Source: Geosiphon pyriformis (Eukaryota; Glomeromycota; Glomeromycetes; Archaeosporales; Geosiphonaceae). Taken from it: a DNA stretch of 50,912 bases. The notes beneath the pieces were generated by a model. The model was not told the origin of the DNA. It saw only the letters and a program-made list of their open reading frames with translations, and did no database searches. The DNA lies in NCBI GenBank assembly GCA_016748015.1, contig JAAOMT010000082.1, forward strand, positions 139,863-190,774, read 5' to 3'. Shown piece by piece: positions 10,332 through 20,588 of this stretch (positions within the stretch are counted from its first letter, which is position 1; each line of letters starts with the position of its first letter). The position numbers were made by a program, and so were the translations under genes.

Positions 10332-11290
10332 GGTGTTTTGCGTGTTTGTTATGGTTTGAGAAGATATGGCCTAATATATGTTTGGTTCGTGTCAATGACG
10401 TTTCAGATCTTTGATTTATCAGTATAAATTTACTATTTAGGTAACAAACCCGCCTTTGTTAAATTACAGGAGTTTTTACTCTATAATATAATTGTTTTTT
10501 TAATAATTATTGTATTATGCAATATTCATTAAATTATTATTTTTTTGTTAAATTAAGACTATTATTGTTTTATAATTTTAATATTGAATAAAATTCGTTT
10601 TATTATTTTAAAATAAAAATAATTGTAAGTTTTAAAATTAGAAAAAATTAAACCAGTATTAAATATATTTTTATTATTATTTTGCATATATATATGTAAC
10701 TTTATATTAATTTTAAACTTATTAAATAAGTTTATATATTTAATTTATAAATAAAACAAATTTAATAATGTTATTTTTAATTAAATATAATTTAATTAAA
10801 ACTTAAAATATGTAACAAAAATATTACTTACACATTTTTTATATATAACCAATAATTTAAACTTATATTAAGCTATATAAATTAAAAAACTATTTGTTTT
10901 TATTTTATTTAAGTATTTAACAATTTTTTATTTAAATGCTTATTTAATTTTTTATTTTAAACATATTTATATATTTAAATTTAATAATTTTTACATTAAT
11001 ACTTTATATTTTTTACAAAATTATTAATAAATTTATTATTTTTATTATTTAAAAAACATATATTATAGTTTTGTGAATTTTTAAACAACAAAATAATAAT
11101 AATAATACTTTTAATTTAAAAATTTTTGGTATTTATTTTTAATAATCAATAAAAAAATAATTTAAATTATTAAAACACTAATAAATTTAACTATAAATTT
11201 AAAAAAATTTTTCTTTTGTCGATCTCTTGACCATGACAAAAGCAAATGAATTTTTTTTTTGGAAAAATAGCTTTTTTTTTTCCTTTTACT
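10332..11290. other. CR-gene upstream region and AT-rich gene-free stretch
   Basis: The first 110 bases upstream of the CR start are mixed in composition and may hold its promoter, though no clear TATA box or motif stands out. From about 10440 the sequence is nearly pure A/T with homopolymer runs. No gene, tRNA or repeat boundary seen. Confidence 0.6.
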
Positions 11291-11399
11291 TTTTGTTTCT
11301 CTAAGTCATTTCATCCAACATACCATTTTTTGTCATAATAGAATAGGTGAGTTTATCTGCTGGTGGTTTTGATTTGGTTTTAGCTGGATTAAAGATCCA

Positions 11400-12640
11400 G
11401 TCTGGTAATAAAAAAAATGTGTGTTGAGAGTGTCTACTCTTATGATCCTTAGCATATCTAAAAAGAAGGCACTTAAAAATGCTTTTTATGGTCTTGCTAA
11501 TAGTTTTTTTTCTCAAAAAAAGAGAGTTGTTCTTAAAAATATTAAACACTCTGATAATAAAAAAAATATTTTTTTAATTAAGTCTGGATCTGGCAATTAT
11601 GTATATTTAGATATGAACAATATGTTTAATAATGATAAAGATAATATTATAACTGGTGTTAATAGTAAGTTTCTTTTAAATTTGGCTGCAACTATTCCTA
11701 AAGCAAAAAGAGTAGTTACTGATTTGAATTGTGGTTCTTTTTTTAGTTCTCTTAATTTTGACATAGATAAAAAATTAGGTCCTTTCTATTTTTTTTAATA
11801 TCTTTTTAAACAGAAAATGAATGAATTCTAAAGTAGTAAAAACTTAAGTAGAGATATCTGTTAGAAAATTATTTGTCTTAGATATTAATTTTTTAGCAGT
11901 AGTAGAGTTTGCTAATTCAAAACAAACTGATTAATTGGTAACAAGATGGTTATTTTTAATCGAAAAAAATTCTGTGTATATAGCCAAAACTGTAAATGAT
12001 CATGAGATTTGGATATCTAGAGATTAGGTTTAAGGTATTTTTGTTTATTTTGCCTATAGAAATAACAGTTTATGATTTGAATACTCTATTAGAAGAAGTT
12101 AGTAAAAAAATTTGTATTATTAATCATTTACTTAAGACTAGCAACCAGGTTTGCTGTACTGTAATTGTTTTTGAATTAAATAAAAAGCTGGAGTCTGTTT
12201 TTTGCATAAAGCCAATTTTTAGTAACATAAAACTCTTATAAACTAGGATGAATTTGGTTTAGTGTGAAAAGTGTGAGAGATTCAGACATTTTGCTTTAGA
12301 GTGTAATATAACAAATACATTTACTTCTAAGTTTTTAAAGTTATTTAAAAGAATGGTTTCAAATACAAGTTGCTTTTAGTTGACCAAATTATATGTAAAG
12401 AATAGTGTTTTTATTTTTTATTCTGCTGTTTTTGGTAACAAATCTTGGGCCCAAGTGGCTTTACTTGTTATATCTTAATAATATTTACTTTGGTTTTAGT
12501 TCTGGTTTCTTTTTTTTTGATATATTACGCAATAAAAAAAATTTATTCATTGTACAAAATAATTCATCTATTGGTGCTCATTTGGCTTTCTTGGAATGTT
12601 TCTTAAAGCTGTTGACTAATCAAGTATCTGGTATTATGTA
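11400..12640 (+). pseudogene. LINE ORF1-like region with CCHC knuckle
   Basis: Broken open frames (11421-11798, 11996-12241, 12405-12641). The clear landmark is a knuckle at 12263-12304, CEKCERFRHFALEC, with CX2CX4HX4C spacing, which binds nucleic acid in ORF1 proteins. It is followed by a stretch ending in LLTNQVSGIM that may be part of a coiled coil. Stops and frameshifts make the region non-functional. Confidence 0.6.
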
Positions 12641-12954
12641 AAAATTAAGTATTATGAATTTGGTGTCTTTGGTATTTGCTTCTAAACTTCTTTTTTCCAC
12701 AGTGTCTGTTTTTTTAAAGTCAAATTTAGATCTAAATATGGTTTTAGATGACCCACTTATGTTATCTGTCTTTTTTTTTTGGTTGCAAATTATATGGTTT
12801 CAGATTTAGATGTGAGTAGATTAAAGATTTTAATTACCAAGGTAAGTGAATTGAAATCTAAAATAGTGGCTCTTAAAGTTTCTATTAGTACAGTTTTGAC
12901 AAAATTAGATCAGTTGTGTACTAGCTCAGATTCTTTGGTGTCTTTTTTCTCTTA

Positions 12955-14170
12955 ATAAATAATCTGGTTTGAAAATTTGCCATATGCAATATTTAGAATA
13001 TCAATGTCTTTGCCAAGCAGAAAAATGTTGTTTATTGGCATATAAAATTAGAGAATATGATTTCTTTTGTAACAGAATAAAGCTGAAGTTTAGTGTTAAG
13101 CTGTAAATTACAAATAAGTTTGATAAAATATAATTTTTCATGTCTGATTTAGAAAAGAGTTTTTTTGGTGTTAGTATGGCCATTATTATAAACAATTCCT
13201 TGGCTTAACATGTTTTAAAGATAGAAGAAATTTCTAGTCACATTATTTCAGTATAGCTTTTTTTTAAGAGCAAGCTCTTAATTATAATTTTGGATTTATA
13301 TGCTGGTATTTCTGCTAAAGCTAAGTTTAGTTAGGCATCAAATGTTAATTTTTTTATTGCTAAAATGGTTAACTCCAATACTTTTGTGGTCTTGGATGGA
13401 GATTTTAATGAAAATAAATCTGAAAAAAGTGCAAATTTCAAGTTTTATACAAGTTTGGATTTGGTTAATTCACTTAGGAAATATTTATTAGTTAGAACTT
13501 TTACTTAAAACAATTTAAAAAGTGTTGAAAAAGTCATTAATTACATTTTTGTAAGTAAGAATATAGTATTTGCAGTTGCCAGCCATGTGATCAGATTAGT
13601 ATTTGAATTTTTTAACATTAATTACAAGATTGTCTTAGTTTTAATTAGTTTAAGTGATCTCTTAAATGTTTATTTAAACAATATATACAAACAAGCTAAC
13701 AAAAATTGTTGGAAATTTAAAATCAAGAATGCAAATAATGCCAAGTAAATATGTTTTATGAATTGTTCTTTTGTTAAAATATCTTTGTGGTTAATTAAGT
13801 TTTTAAATGCTAAGAGTCATAGAAGTCTAAATTCTATATAGGATATTTTAAATAGAGTGCTGACAAATTCAGCAGAATTGGTTTTCTTTAAACAATGATT
13901 CAATGTTTTTAATTGTTCTAAGAACAAACTTTTTTCTCAGTTTTATAGACTTGAATTGTTAATTGTTAAGATAATTAAAGCTTGTAATCTAGGTAATTGC
14001 TCAGAATTTGCTTGCCTGGTTAAAGTTTGGTCAAATTTTGATGAAATAAAAGCTGCTAAAGTTGTTAACTTGTTTAATATAGATGTTAGTTTCTTAAAAA
14101 TCATCCAACAACTATTAAAGTACAAAAAAAATTATCATAGGTCCAAGTATCATGAATCAAAATTGGCCAA
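12955..14170 (+). pseudogene. LINE endonuclease (EEP-type) domain
   Basis: In the broken frame are a SMAIIINNSLA block, then ILDLYAGISAKA, then VVLDGDFNE (around 13391-13413). The last is the GDFN motif of APE-like endonucleases, which nick target DNA to prime reverse transcription. The next segment (13956-14402 open frame) is the Lys-rich linker between endonuclease and RT. Several stops interrupt the domain. Confidence 0.65.
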
Positions 14171-14199
14171 AAGTGCATTTATAAACAAAACAATTAAGA

Positions 14200-14894
14200 A
14201 ACATATGGAAAACTTTAGATTGGATAAAAAAAGTATAATTAGAAGTATTTTAAAACATCTTTTTTGTAAAGTGATACTGAATTATTTGGTTGTTGGAGAT
14301 AAGTTAATTTTGAAACTGGTTGATATAAAACTCAGGGTTGATGAAATTATGGTAAGTTGGATAAGAAAGCACACAATATCTTTAGTGTTACCTATATTAT
14401 AATCTTATCAATATAGACTTTTGAGCTACATAAATAAAAATGTTTTTTTTAAAGTCATAAATAAAATCAACATAGATAATTTGACTTCAGTTATTAGAAA
14501 TATGCTTAATGACAAAGCTGCTGGCTTTTTGAGTATTTTGAATAAACTATAAAAACATAGTAGAAATATGATATTAAAATGTCTTTTAAATTTAATTAAT
14601 GTTTGTTTATTACTTGGTAACATTTTAGCTTTTTAGAAAAACACTTAAGTTTCAATGATTTCCAAATCATATAATTGAAATAATAACTTTACAAATACAT
14701 AACTTATTGTCTTGATTAAAATAGCTTGCAAAATTTTTTCAAAAATCTTATTAGATCATATTTCTTTGGCTTGCAATAAATCTAATATTCTTTGAGATAA
14801 CAATTTTTTGGTCTTAAAAATATTTCAACTCAAATACTTGTTTTTGCTGTCAGTTTAATAGTGAAGGATGTTTTAGAAAAAGACCACAAACTGT
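14200..14894 (+). pseudogene. LINE reverse transcriptase, N-terminal part, split by element A
   Basis: The translation shows NDKAAGFLSILNKL (RT motif 0/1 region), then after several stops VSMISKSYN and KIFSKILLDHISLACNK, in the order seen in non-LTR RTs. Stops at 14549, 14634 and others fall where W, Q or R are expected. The reading frame continues at 25049 after element A. Confidence 0.7.
14891..14894 (+). repeat. Target-site duplication of element A (left copy), CTGT
   Basis: CTGT lies immediately before the TG of the 5' LTR and again immediately after the CA of the 3' LTR (25045-25048). Removing the element and one copy restores the LINE reading frame, which supports a genuine insertion. 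Confidence 0.85.
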
Positions 14895-14969
14895 TGTTAC
14901 TCATAGAATATAAGAAATATAGTATTATTAGTCAGTAAATATTAGCCAATCAGAGGTAGACATAGTAAA

Positions 14970-15120
14970 TGTGGAATTCCAGAATTCCTCTTAGAGAAAT
15001 TGCAGGATTCCAGGAATTTCAGAATTCCCCGACAAGAAATTGCAGAATTCCAGAATTTCAGGATTCCTCTCATCAGGAATTGCAGAATTCCAGGATTCCT
15101 GTCGCAAAGAATTGAGGAAT
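14970..15120 (+). repeat. GAATTCC-type repeat array in element A U3
   Basis: Three to four modules of roughly 35-45 bases alternate GGATTCCAGGAATTTCAG-like and GAAATTGCA-like blocks. They create many GGAATTCC and GAATTC palindromes. Related arrays occupy the same place in the other A/E-type LTRs (24245-24410, 35039-35190, 44349-44460), with different module numbers. Spurious ORFs on both strands across these arrays are shadows of the repeats. Confidence 0.8.
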
Positions 15121-15260
15121 TGAGGAATCTCAATTATGTATATATAGCAGTAGGATTAGAAGCTAAAAAGACAGATCTCTCAGTTTAGATTTAATCTAAG
15201 CAACATTCCAGTTCCCAATCATCAAATAAATAATTATTCCATATCTCAACCCACTCTCTA

Positions 15261-15333
15261 CTATTAACACTTTATGTTGATAGTAATTGATACTTAACCA
15301 CACTGGAACAATAGCTCTTGATCACGGCTATTG
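15261..15333 (+). promoter_or_regulatory. Pair of conserved hairpins downstream of the LTR TATA box
   Basis: Hairpin 1 pairs CTATTAAC with GTTGATAG around a 7-base loop (15261-15283). Hairpin 2 pairs CAATAGC with GCTATTG around an 11-base loop (15309-15333). Both recur in all seven A/C/D/E-type LTRs of the window. Their place in the transcribed leader suggests an RNA role (dimerisation, packaging or translation), which is inference. Confidence 0.6.
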
Positions 15334-15776
15334 ATGAAATACTAACATATCAAATTGTCTTGGCTTATTTTTTCTATTTTCTTTATTTTTATTTTCTTTA
15401 TTTTATTTTCTTTCTTTTTTTGATTTTGGTGTTGTATACTAATTGATTAAAAGATTAAGCACTGAGTTATTGACATCAAAGATAGCCTGGTAAAAGACCC
15501 AGAAATAAGGGTAGGATTTTATATATTATCAGATAGCTTACCAGCAAAGCACGACTGCCAGACTAAATCTGGCCACCACGTTGAGAAAGAAATTGGAAAA
15601 ACTCTTGGAAAGATACATTTACTATCAACCCTATTGAATCTTTGTCCATTATACAAAGAACTTTATCAAAACCTTCAGATACAACACTTGCAGAACCTCA
15701 TCCATGGAAGTAGCTTTTGAGCACCAAGTTATGGATTTGTTATTTAATTCAACAGCAGAAATAATTACCTGTAACA

Positions 15777-15795
15777 TTTGGTGCTTCCTGTGAGG
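15777..15795 (+). other. Primer-binding site of element A
   Basis: TTTGGTGCTTCCTGTGAGG directly follows the LTR. After a TT spacer, TGG starts complementarity to a tRNA 3' CCA. The same site follows the LTRs of C, D and E, and the B family has the T-to-C variant TGGTGCTCCCTGTGAG. Confidence 0.8.
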
Positions 15796-15838
15796 TATAA
15801 TTCTACAGAGAACCAGCACCAACAAACACCATCTAAAA

Positions 15839-17640
15839 GTGGCAGAATCAGAAAATATAGGAGCAAACCATTTAGGATTTGCAAAATCTTTATTTCAACA
15901 CTATTGTCAATACTTGAAATTAAACCACAATCATATATCTGCCGAATTAGTCTTCAATTTCTATGTCAACGAAAAGATTTCCTCTTTATTAAGAACACCA
16001 GTGAATACTAAATCAGCAAGAGAAACTTTCTATAAGGAGTTAATTCAAAACACCAATCTGCCAACAAATCATAATTTCACATCCATCATCACTGAGATCA
16101 ACAAAGAAATTGAACACCACACTCAACAAAGATATCTAATTACATATGCTAGTAAAAGCAAAGGAAAACTACAAACACCAGCAGTAACACCCAGAAAAAT
16201 ACAGCCATCTACTTAGAAGAAAAACAGAATTGAATCCCCAAGCAACCCATCCTACCACTATACACCTGGAAGTGCCATCAACATATCATCAACAGATGCA
16301 TTTTCATCAACTGTGACATCAGCATTTGGACAATTCCCATTCCAAAGTAGACAAAAAAAAACAGAATTATTAAGACCATATGGCAAATACTTTGAGGGAT
16401 TTAATTCATGATTATCAACCTCATCAGGACTTTGATCACTACTGCCTCCACCTGGAATCTCTGATCCATGGGAAGCAGCAGAATCAGAAAAAGAGGAAGA
16501 AGAATCAGAGAATCAAGAATTCACTTACCAGCACCCGATCACTGAAAACCCGGAAGTTGAAATCCCGAATTTTCAAACTCAGCAAAATCTAAATCTAGAA
16601 AATTCAGAAATCAAAACTCCGAATTATCAAAGGCAGAACAATCCAAACTCTGAATTAATTAATCAGCAAAACTTACCTCCGGTAATTGTTATTAATCAAC
16701 TGCCGATTAATCCCATAGCCAAACCTATACAACAGCCACTTCAACTACCATCCTAACAACCAGTACAATAACAACTGCTTCAACAGCCACCACAACCACC
16801 TAACTTAGATCCAATGGCCTATGCACCAATTGCAAAACTTGACAATTTTACTGGCAAAGAAGATAATGCTCAAGTATGGCTGAATGATGTAGAAAAGGCC
16901 ATTGCAGCCAACAGATAGAATGATGCCCGAGCAATGCAAGCCATTCTCTACTTTCTCAAGAATACTGCCAATTCATGATATCAGAGCTTGGTTAATAAAC
17001 CACAAGATTTTAATGCCTTTAAAACGAAATTCCTAAGATATTTCAGCAACAATAACAGCATCAATCACCTAGTCAATACATTCACCACCATGAAACAAGG
17101 AGAAACTGAAGCGGTCACCACTTACCTGGGACACTTCCATTGAAACTTGTGCCAAATTCAAGCAATTAACACCAACTATTTCACAGCCCCACAGATACTC
17201 AACCAGTTTTTTCATGGCCTGTGCAGCAGTATCTTGCAACATGTACGTCCGTTGCATCCAGGCACTCTTCAAGATGCAGTCACATGTGCCAGAGATTTTG
17301 AATCCGCTGAGTCAGAGGCTAACCATGCCCAAGCCATTAATCTAGTAATGAACGGATCATCTGAATTGGATTCCAAATTGGAGAAGTTCAGTAAATCAAT
17401 TAATAAGAGACTGGAAGAATACTTAACTGACAATCATGCCATTTATTAGTCTCCACAATAATGCAATAATCAAGGAAACTCTAATTGTGCCCAAAATTAA
17501 TCATGTCCATCTTCATTGACCAATCAACAGTGACAACAGGAAACACGTATCTGCCACTATTGTGGTAAACAAGGACATATCTAAATTGACTGTCACCAGC
17601 ATTTAAATAACCAATGATCAAGAAACCAATATCAAAATCC
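15839..17640 (+). pseudogene. Gag of element A
   Basis: Homology to E's gag begins at GTG (15839), where E has ATG. Parts in order: N-terminal domain (about 125 residues, NHLGFAKSLFQHYCQYL); Pro/Gln/Asn-rich linker (16550-16810); retrotransposon capsid region (16810-17450) with AKLDNFTGKEDNAQVWLNDV, FSNNNSINHLVNTFTT and ILQHVRPLHPG; CCHC knuckle CHYCGKQGHI...C (17552-17593, CX2CX4HX4C, one stop inside). It would form the virus-like particle and bind RNA. In-frame stops replace W (e.g. 16917, 16978), R (17142) and Q. Confidence 0.85.
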
Positions 17641-17859
17641 TGATCACCAGTTCCAAACTCTGAATTAGTACCCAAATCAAAACCAACCCGCTTACCTACC
17701 AGTAATGCAGTCATCAGTCTATCAATCTCTGGTGTATCAAGCTCTAATCTATCAACTGCAGCCACAAGTAATTTATTAACAACTGCAGCCACAAATAATC
17801 TATCAGTCCCAACAAATCCAAATACCACCCCAAAGCTTACCACCCAACAGAACCCAAAG

Positions 17860-18530
17860 ACTGAGAATGACTCAACAGAACTGGAGATCAGCAATGGTAG
17901 TCCATCAACTGATCTTCAGTTCTTCACAGCAACTATCTGGATTATGCCAGTGGAATTCAGGTGCTGGTCAACCCCAGAACCCGAATTCTCAGAACTATTT
18001 AAGTCTCTTGGTCACTCCAGAAAATGCCTCAACTAATAATCCAGCATTTACCCAAAAACAACCATTCACCAGTAATATCCCATCTGCTACCATCACTGAA
18101 GATGAGTCTTTGGCTGCTATATTCCCATTCGAATTCGAGAAAACAACTGCAATGTCATTATTTAGTGGAGCCGCTCTTGAAGCCAAACCAATCACCATGA
18201 TGTACACTAATGCCAAAGTTGAGAGACAATCCATCAAATTGATCCTTGACAGCAGTTCAGCAGGCAGCATCATCACACGACAACTTATGAATTAATTAGG
18301 TCACTGAGTTGATCGAGCTGCCAGCACCAGAATCATCACAGCTGATGGAGCGACCAAAACTCCAATCAGCAAAATCAACGACTTCCCTTTCGAAGTTAAT
18401 GGCATCATAACTCCCATTAAAGTTCTAGTGATGGAAGCCACTCAATACCAAGCTTTCATTGGTAATGACTGGCTATTCAAAGTTAATGCAACATTAGACT
18501 GGAACACCCAGGAATTCTAACTAACATATT
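17860..18530 (+). pseudogene. Aspartic protease (retropepsin) of element A
   Basis: In frame with gag after a Gln-rich linker. FSGAALEAKPITMMYTNAK leads into the active-site strand LILDSSSAGS (Asp codon 18248-18250), where E keeps DSGSADS. The flap-side and second-half segments ITADGATKTPI and VMEATQYQAFIGNDWL follow. The Gly-to-Ser change after the catalytic Asp probably kills activity. The enzyme would cut the gag-pol polyprotein. Confidence 0.8.
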
Positions 18531-18556
18531 AGGGCCAACACATACGTGTACCGGCC

Positions 18557-19530
18557 ATGTGTGGCCATTTCAAGACTCCTCCAAGAGAGAAACTATTGAT
18601 CAAACTGGAGGAGAAGAAAGAGAAACCTACCTGGGAAGCTTACCAAGTCTCCTGGGCCAACACCAACCACAATGAACTACCACTAATACTCTTGTGGAAT
18701 GACAACCCTAAGGGAAAGCAAAAAGAGGAACTGACCTGGAAAACAGACAATTTGATTTGGACCGACAATAAACAGGAAAAACCATTGAGTTGAGAATGGA
18801 AAGAAGAAAAGAGAAAAGGGAAAGAGAGGGAGAAAGAAAACACTCAACAACATTTATATTCCATACACCTATGGTCAACAACAATCATCAATCTATCACC
18901 AATCCAAACTAATATGCATTAATTGCAGCAAGAAATTGTCATCAATGGGCACATGCTATGGTGACAATGAAGAATATCAGATGGCAACCAAGTTCTATTG
19001 CTGCGCATGCCATGTCAAACATTTTGGAAGACCAAAATGAGTGGGAAAATGAGATAATACACCATGTATAGCCTGTGGAGAAACTCTTCTCAACAAAGAA
19101 ATATGGAACAACATTCTGGGAAGAGGAGGAACATGTGACATGTCTTGCCAATACACGATCCTTATCAGTGATTGGGTCAAAAAAGGAACACCCATAGAAG
19201 CTGCCTGGAGAAGAGCTGTACAGCAATTGGACATTTGTCTACATAACGATGATAAATTATGGCAAATGGCAATCGCCAAAATTGAAGGCGCATTGCCAGA
19301 AGAAATCAGAACAATTAAAAACAACCCACCAGAACCCATCGAGCTTGACTGAGACACAGAGCCAGTCATAAATTTTCTGGAATTAGAAAAGTTCCATGAA
19401 CACTACCAAAACTTGGCATTCACTAGAGAAGAGCAAGAACAACGGCTAGCACAGTTAAATACAAGACTGTGTTGCCATTGTTTAATTCTCAGTAACTTTG
19501 AATATTATGACAATTGTGATCTCATTTACA
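18557..19530 (+). pseudogene. Cys-rich domain and CxxC ribbon between protease and dUTPase, element A
   Basis: A charged linker (18557-18793) is followed by a Cys-rich block from 18915 to 19148. It contains CINC, TCYG, YCCAC, CIAC and CDMSC pairs about 80 residues apart overall, ending in GRGGTCDMSCQYTIL. A helical stretch follows, then a second small ribbon (about 19468-19530) reading CCHC...YYDNC, where E has CDHC...YCNEC. Such spacing suggests zinc binding. I do not recognise a named domain. The reading frame changes between 18793 and 18915 compared with E, where the whole polyprotein stays in one frame. Confidence 0.6.
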
Positions 19531-20588
19531 ATCTACCACCATGCATAATCTACACGATCTCTGAAGAAGAAAAACCAATCAGCAACTATGCATCGGAATC
19601 AGAATTGCTGATCAATTGCAATCCAGACTCCAACAATGACGACAAAAACACTGGTTCCAGCTCCATTCAAAATGGCAATAACAACAAAGACAATTCAAAC
19701 TCAAATTCAAACTCCTATTTAAACTATGAACAATACATTGCACTACCAGATCTCTTCAAAGAACAAAAGTTGAAATGGTATAGTAACAATGGAGAAGATA
19801 TTATGCCAGAACATGCACATGATACTGATGTAGGATTTGATTTGAGGTATTCAGAAAAAGAGGCCATCAAATTGAAACCACATTCACGTATCTGTATTGA
19901 TCTAAAAGTAGCACTAGAAATTCCAGCAACAACAATGGTTCAATTAGCATCTAGGAGTAGTTTAGTGAAAAGAGAGATTAATATAAGAGAAGAAATAATT
20001 AACACGGAATATATAGGAAATATCATTGTTATGCTACAAAATAACTCAGAAAAGGCCTATATAATAGAGCCCAATGAAAAGATAGCACAGGCAATATTTC
20101 TGCCTCTGGTTAGAGTAGCTCAGTTAGTATCAGTGGGAAAAAGAGAGGAATTAGGAATAACAGTGAGAGGAATACAGGGATTCAGATCAATGAGTAGAAT
20201 AGATATACCAGTTAATATGGCAGAGAAAAAAATTGTTGGCCAAGGAGAAATTATTTCAACCAGTCAAGCTATTTTTATTTCATCATATAACCAGTACATG
20301 CTAGCAATAGAAAGGAAGGAAAAAGACCAAGCACAAATTTTTGAAGCAGAAGCCAGTCTTTGTGAATTAGGAGAAGTTGGACTCATCAATCTCCACATAC
20401 CAGCCAAAGATTACAGTCACATCAAAATTCCCATCTACAACAATACAGGAAATGTCATAGAAATACCAGCCAGAATTATTATTGAATACTTAAACACTGA
20501 AATAGAGGATCAACCACCGAACCTCATTTCAGACTTTCCACAACTTTGTGGATATGTTGATATCACATTACAAACAATATACGGATGA
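19530..20588 (+). CDS. dUTPase domain plus beta-rich linker of element A pol
   Basis: Part of the open frame 19413-20588, the longest in the window. After an acidic Asn/Ser-rich linker come five trimeric-dUTPase motifs: HDTDVGFDLR (1), ASRSSLVKRE (2), REEIINTEYIGNI (3), IEPNEKIAQAIF (4) and RGIQGFRSM (5). The family hydrolyses dUTP to dUMP, keeping uracil out of cDNA. Motif 2 has Ser where Gly is usual, and motif 3 reads IIN for IID, so activity of this copy is doubtful. The rest (about 20240-20588) is a beta-rich segment with HIKIPIYNNTGNVIEIP, joining to RT. Confidence 0.85.
   Translation, partial: NLPPCIIYTISEEEKPISNYASESELLINCNPDSNNDDKNTGSSSIQNGNNNKDNSNSNSNSYLNYEQYIALPDLFKEQKLKWYSNNGEDIMPEHAHDTDVGFDLRYSEKEAIKLKPHSRICIDLKVALEIPATTMVQLASRSSLVKREINIREEIINTEYIGNIIVMLQNNSEKAYIIEPNEKIAQAIFLPLVRVAQLVSVGKREELGITVRGIQGFRSMSRIDIPVNMAEKKIVGQGEIISTSQAIFISSYNQYMLAIERKEKDQAQIFEAEASLCELGEVGLINLHIPAKDYSHIKIPIYNNTGNVIEIPARIIIEYLNTEIEDQPPNLISDFPQLCGYVDITLQTIYG

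Larger units (their letters stand above)
11291..14894 (+). mobile_element. LINE (APE-type non-LTR retrotransposon), left part
   Basis: Runs through a Cys-His knuckle protein, an endonuclease/exonuclease/phosphatase-like domain and the N-terminal part of a non-LTR reverse transcriptase. It is interrupted at 14894 by element A. The sequence resumes at 25045 in the correct frame, giving a motif of the LVLQDMHKAYN type, typical of this RT class. Many codons are stops or substitutions explained by C-to-T or G-to-A changes. The 5' end is not sharply defined. Confidence 0.75.
14895..15776 (+). mobile_element. 5' LTR of element A
   Basis: TGTTACTC to CTGTAACA, matching 24168-25044. U3 carries palindrome-rich GAATTCC repeats, then a TATATATAG box (about 15137-15145). 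Two hairpins follow, then a T/C-rich stretch, then a TACTAATTGATT sequence (about 15437). U5 ends in the inverted terminal bases of TGTTAC. Confidence 0.9.

Noticed and set aside
14942-15188. Overlapping ORFs on both strands with Ile/Phe/Pro-rich repeats (also at 24216-24471)
   Set aside because: They run across the GAATTCC palindrome modules of the LTR U3, so both strands give similar repeat peptides. They are shadows of the repeat.
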